A stretch of 6,811 nt of DNA from Oscillospiraceae bacterium. GTDB taxonomy: Bacteria; Bacillota; Clostridia; Oscillospirales; Ruminococcaceae. Positions within the stretch are counted from its first letter, which is position 1. The number at the start of each line of letters is the position of its first letter. Of the stretch, positions 4,224 to 6,811 are shown piece by piece. The DNA lies in the NCBI GenBank assembly GCA_017848155.1, contig JAGAKC010000033.1:1-6811 (forward strand), given 5' to 3'. Position numbers and translations under genes: made by a program. Below the pieces are notes generated by a model. The model ran no database searches. It was not told the origin of the DNA and worked only from the letters and a program-made list of their open reading frames with translations.

Positions 4224-6770
4224 TTACTTAAGGATACCAGCAGCTACATCCTTGAGGATCTTAGCAGCGTCAGCGGAGTTACCTGCGCCGTCGTTGTTGT
4301 AGTCCCACAGAGGAAGCTGTGCAGCCTCGCCAGCAGCGATCTTCTTCAGGATAGCAGCAGCGTCGTCAGAGAATACCTTGCCGTCGCCGTTTACATCACC
4401 GATGAGGATTGTAGGATTGAGCTGCTTGTCAACCTCAGCCATGAGAGCCTCGTAAGCAGCCTTGAGCTCAGGGTGGAAGTTGCTCTTGTATACTGTAACA
4501 GCCTTGTCTGTGATTGTGATGTCGTAGGAATCCTTATCCCATGTGTATACACGGTTGTGAGCGAGGAGGTATCTGTCCTCTGTGTAAGCTTCGTTGTCGA
4601 GCTCTACGTTCTCAGCTGTGTAGTACTTAGGCTCCTTAACGATGGACATATAGTAAGCTGTATCGAGAATGAGTGCTCTCAGCTCCTCTGTCTCTGTCAG
4701 ATCGTTAGCGTCGATCATTTCCTCAACCTCAGCGATGTAGTTGTAGATCTCGCCGTAGCTGTACTTGAATGCGCACCAGTCATTGTAAAGCTCATTATAG
4801 AAGCCCTCGAGGTAGTGATATACCTGGTCAGCATACTCAAGACCATTGATAGAAGCGATCTCATCGTAAGCAGAGATGTTGTCCTTGTACTTCTTGTCAG
4901 CGTCAGCTTCCTTAACCCACTCACGAACCTCTTCACGAGCAGCTACCATGTTCTCGAGAGAATCTGCGAAGATAGCAGCCTGGGATGTCTTCTCCTCGAG
5001 GTCGTAAGACATCTCGATGAGCTCCTTAACATCCTTCTTTGTGTGCTTGCAGTAAGAACCGCCGTATCTGTCCTCGAGAGCGTACTTCAGAGCTCTGTGA
5101 ACGATTGTCCACTCAGCTGCAGAACCCTTCTCTGTACCCTCAGCGATCTGACCGATGGTGTCGATGTTAGCAGCGTGGATGCCAGCGTATTTCTCTGCGA
5201 GGTACTCGTAAGCGAGGGGCAGAGCGTCGCCGAGTGCTGTGAAGTTATCGAAGCCAAGTGTGTGAGCCTCACCCTTGTAGATCTCAGCAGCGGGAACGTA
5301 GTTGTCGATGTAATCAGCAAATGTCTGGTAAACACCGGACCACCAGTCAGCGTCAACCCATACATTGCCAACGTGATCGTCAACAAATACCTTTTCGCCT
5401 TCTGTGCCATCAACGTACTCGGGCTTTACATATACGTAGTCAGCGAGGTCGCACTTAACGCCAGCAGCGATCTTCTTGTAGTCACCCTTAGCGGGAACCT
5501 CATCAGCAACGCCTGTTACGATGCCGTCCTCGTTGAACAGGAAGTAGATATCCTTGCCGCCTTTCTTCTTGGGAACGATTCTGAATCTCAGAGTAGCAGA
5601 CATGAGCTTGCCGCCGCCCCACTCTGTGATGAAGAGAGCGTCCTTGTCAAGGTCAAGAATGTCGTCAGTTGTCAGGCCCTTGAATGCAGCGATGTCATTC
5701 CAAGCCTTGAACTCTGTCTCGTAAAGACCCTTTCTAACCTCAAGCTCGATGTTGTCGAGACCAACAACTTTAGCAACAGTCTGGAACAGTTCGATAGCGT
5801 CTGTAGCAGCGAAGTCATATACAAGTCTGCCGTGGTACTCGTCGAGGAGCTTCTGAACGTCAGCCTTTCTAGCCTTCTTTGTCTCGTCAGCCTGCCATGT
5901 GTTGATCTGGCCAGCTACCTCAACTGCGAGACTGTATGCCATTCTGATGTCATCGAGAGTTGTCTTGTCAGCTGTCTTAACCTCTACGAACTCATCATAC
6001 TTTGTGTAGATGTAGGGCAGGAGGTTCTTGAGCTGGTCGAACATTTCACCGTATGTTACACCAACAGTCTCACCGTTGTTAGTGAAGTACCAACCGAACC
6101 AGAGAGGATCAACGTTGTGGTTAGCTGTACCTCTTCTCCACTGGTCGTAAGCCTTCTCCTTATCGAGAGCCTTCTCCATTGTCTTGATAGCAGCTGTGAA
6201 AGCGGACTTTGTAACTGCCTTGTAAGCATTGAGACCAGCCTTAGCGTCTGTCAGATCGATCCAAGCGTCTGTGATGATACGGAGGTCGGAGGAATCCAGA
6301 ACGGACTCAGCCTCATCGTAAGCGCTCTCGAATATATCCCAAGACTCAGGTGTGTAGATGAGGTCGCCGAGCTCTTCGTTGTTGATGTTGTCTGTCTCGT
6401 AGATCTTTGTGCAGGAATCAATGAGAGCCTTGAGCTCCTCAGCAGTTCTCTGGATCATCTGAGCTCTAACAGCAAGAACCATGTCATAAGCTGTTGTGCA
6501 CTCGTACTCTGTAGCCTCGCCTGTCTTAGCCATCTCGAGAACGTTGTCAGCATGCTCGAGAGCGTCAAGCATTCTCTCTGCGCATCTGGAACCGTACTCA
6601 TAGATATCAGCGGAACGGTAGGAATCGCCGTATACTTCTGTGAGCAGCTTCTCAAGCTCTTCAGGTGTCTTGAGAGCGTTTGTTGCCTCTTCTGCATTGG
6701 CAACCACTGCGATGGAAGAAAGTGCCATTACAGAAGCCATTGCGGAAGAAAAGATTCTTCTTCTTAACAT
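4224..6770 (-). CDS. Large secreted helical protein with C-terminal type I dockerin
   Basis: This is an 848-residue protein. Residues 1-26 are a signal peptide (MLRRRIF..., cut after ANA). Residues 30-380 and 500-710 look mainly alpha-helical. A FIVAR-like helical unit is visible at 139-180 (YTPESWDIFESAYDEAESVL...LTDAKAGL), and a weaker one near 578-622. Residues about 380-480 are richer in beta strands (ATLRFRIV, KDIYFLFNEDG, YVYVKPEYV, GNVWVDADWW). Aromatic clusters occur at 207-230 and 471-481. Residues 789-848 are a dockerin with two calcium loops: DVNGDGKVFSDD (792-803) and DYNNDGAGNSAD (823-834). Position 9 of the first loop is Phe instead of the usual Asn or Asp. I recognise no catalytic domain, so it is likely a structural, adhesive or substrate-binding component that docks onto a cohesin. 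The ATG has AGGAGG 6 bases upstream. Codon use is strongly biased, suggesting high expression. The next gene encodes a cohesin-like anchored protein. The dockerin call is firm; the function of the main body is unknown. Confidence 0.93.
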   Translation of the reverse strand: MLRRRIFSSAMASVMALSSIAVVANAEEATNALKTPEELEKLLTEVYGDSYRSADIYEYGSRCAERMLDALEHADNVLEMAKTGEATEYECTTAYDMVLAVRAQMIQRTAEELKALIDSCTKIYETDNINNEELGDLIYTPESWDIFESAYDEAESVLDSSDLRIITDAWIDLTDAKAGLNAYKAVTKSAFTAAIKTMEKALDKEKAYDQWRRGTANHNVDPLWFGWYFTNNGETVGVTYGEMFDQLKNLLPYIYTKYDEFVEVKTADKTTLDDIRMAYSLAVEVAGQINTWQADETKKARKADVQKLLDEYHGRLVYDFAATDAIELFQTVAKVVGLDNIELEVRKGLYETEFKAWNDIAAFKGLTTDDILDLDKDALFITEWGGGKLMSATLRFRIVPKKKGGKDIYFLFNEDGIVTGVADEVPAKGDYKKIAAGVKCDLADYVYVKPEYVDGTEGEKVFVDDHVGNVWVDADWWSGVYQTFADYIDNYVPAAEIYKGEAHTLGFDNFTALGDALPLAYEYLAEKYAGIHAANIDTIGQIAEGTEKGSAAEWTIVHRALKYALEDRYGGSYCKHTKKDVKELIEMSYDLEEKTSQAAIFADSLENMVAAREEVREWVKEADADKKYKDNISAYDEIASINGLEYADQVYHYLEGFYNELYNDWCAFKYSYGEIYNYIAEVEEMIDANDLTETEELRALILDTAYYMSIVKEPKYYTAENVELDNEAYTEDRYLLAHNRVYTWDKDSYDITITDKAVTVYKSNFHPELKAAYEALMAEVDKQLNPTILIGDVNGDGKVFSDDAAAILKKIAAGEAAQLPLWDYNNDGAGNSADAAKILKDVAAGILK

Positions 6771-6776
6771 AATAGT

Positions 6777-6782
6777 CCTCCT
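6777..6782 (-). promoter_or_regulatory. Ribosome binding site of the dockerin gene
   Basis: A perfect AGGAGG lies 6 bases before the ATG at 6770. Only about 40 bases upstream of the gene are in the window, and no promoter is visible there. Confidence 0.9.
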
Positions 6783-6811
6783 AAAAGTTTTGTTTTTTAA
6801 AACATCTCTGA

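Noticed and set aside
4473..6767. Plus-strand open frame of 764 codons opposite the dockerin gene
   Set aside because: It is in exact codon register with the dockerin gene and arises from that gene's codon bias. Its protein is Cys-, Ser- and Val-rich without domain features, and no ribosome site was found.
1..6811. CRISPR arrays, tRNA or rRNA genes, insertion sequences, attachment sites
   Set aside because: No direct repeats with spacers, no recognisable tRNA or rRNA sequence, no transposase or integrase frame, and no terminal inverted repeats were seen.

Overview
The window looks like chromosomal DNA from an anaerobic gut or rumen Clostridia of the Ruminococcus type. The evidence is a C-terminal type I dockerin, a neighbouring secreted protein with a cohesin-like domain and a C-terminal surface anchor, mid-range GC content, AT-rich intergenic DNA and strong AGGAGG ribosome sites. 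No species can be named from the sequence alone. All five protein genes lie on the minus strand, so transcription runs from the right end (6811) to the left end (1).

Right half (3373-6811): a highly codon-biased secreted protein of 848 residues, mostly helical and ending in a dockerin, is followed after about 100 bases by a 223-residue secreted protein. The latter has a signal peptide, a short cohesin-like beta domain, a Glu/Thr-rich repeat linker and a C-terminal DTG plus hydrophobic segment plus basic tail. A very long imperfect hairpin with a cUUCGg tetraloop sits between the two genes, and a classical intrinsic terminator closes the unit. My reading is a non-catalytic dockerin protein paired with its own surface-anchored receptor. 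The gene order resembles the cttA-scaE pair of the Ruminococcus flavefaciens sca cluster.

Middle (3015-3447): an AT-rich, apparently gene-free stretch. It holds the terminator of the upstream unit, a nearly perfect 22-base dyad, and a promoter with consensus -35 and extended -10 boxes 17 bases apart, reading left into the ABC genes.

Left half (1-3014): two LolD/MacB-type ABC ATPases overlap by 8 bases. The second carries a C-terminal AbrB/SpoVT-like domain. After a 95-base gap rich in small hairpins comes the start of a large secreted protein with two N-terminal carbohydrate-binding-like beta domains, similar to the N-terminal part of very large extracellular solute-binding proteins of Firmicutes. 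It runs off the left edge, where permease genes are expected. This looks like one operon for a surface carbohydrate-handling or transport system with unusual ATPases. Whether the left and right units cooperate cannot be decided from the sequence.
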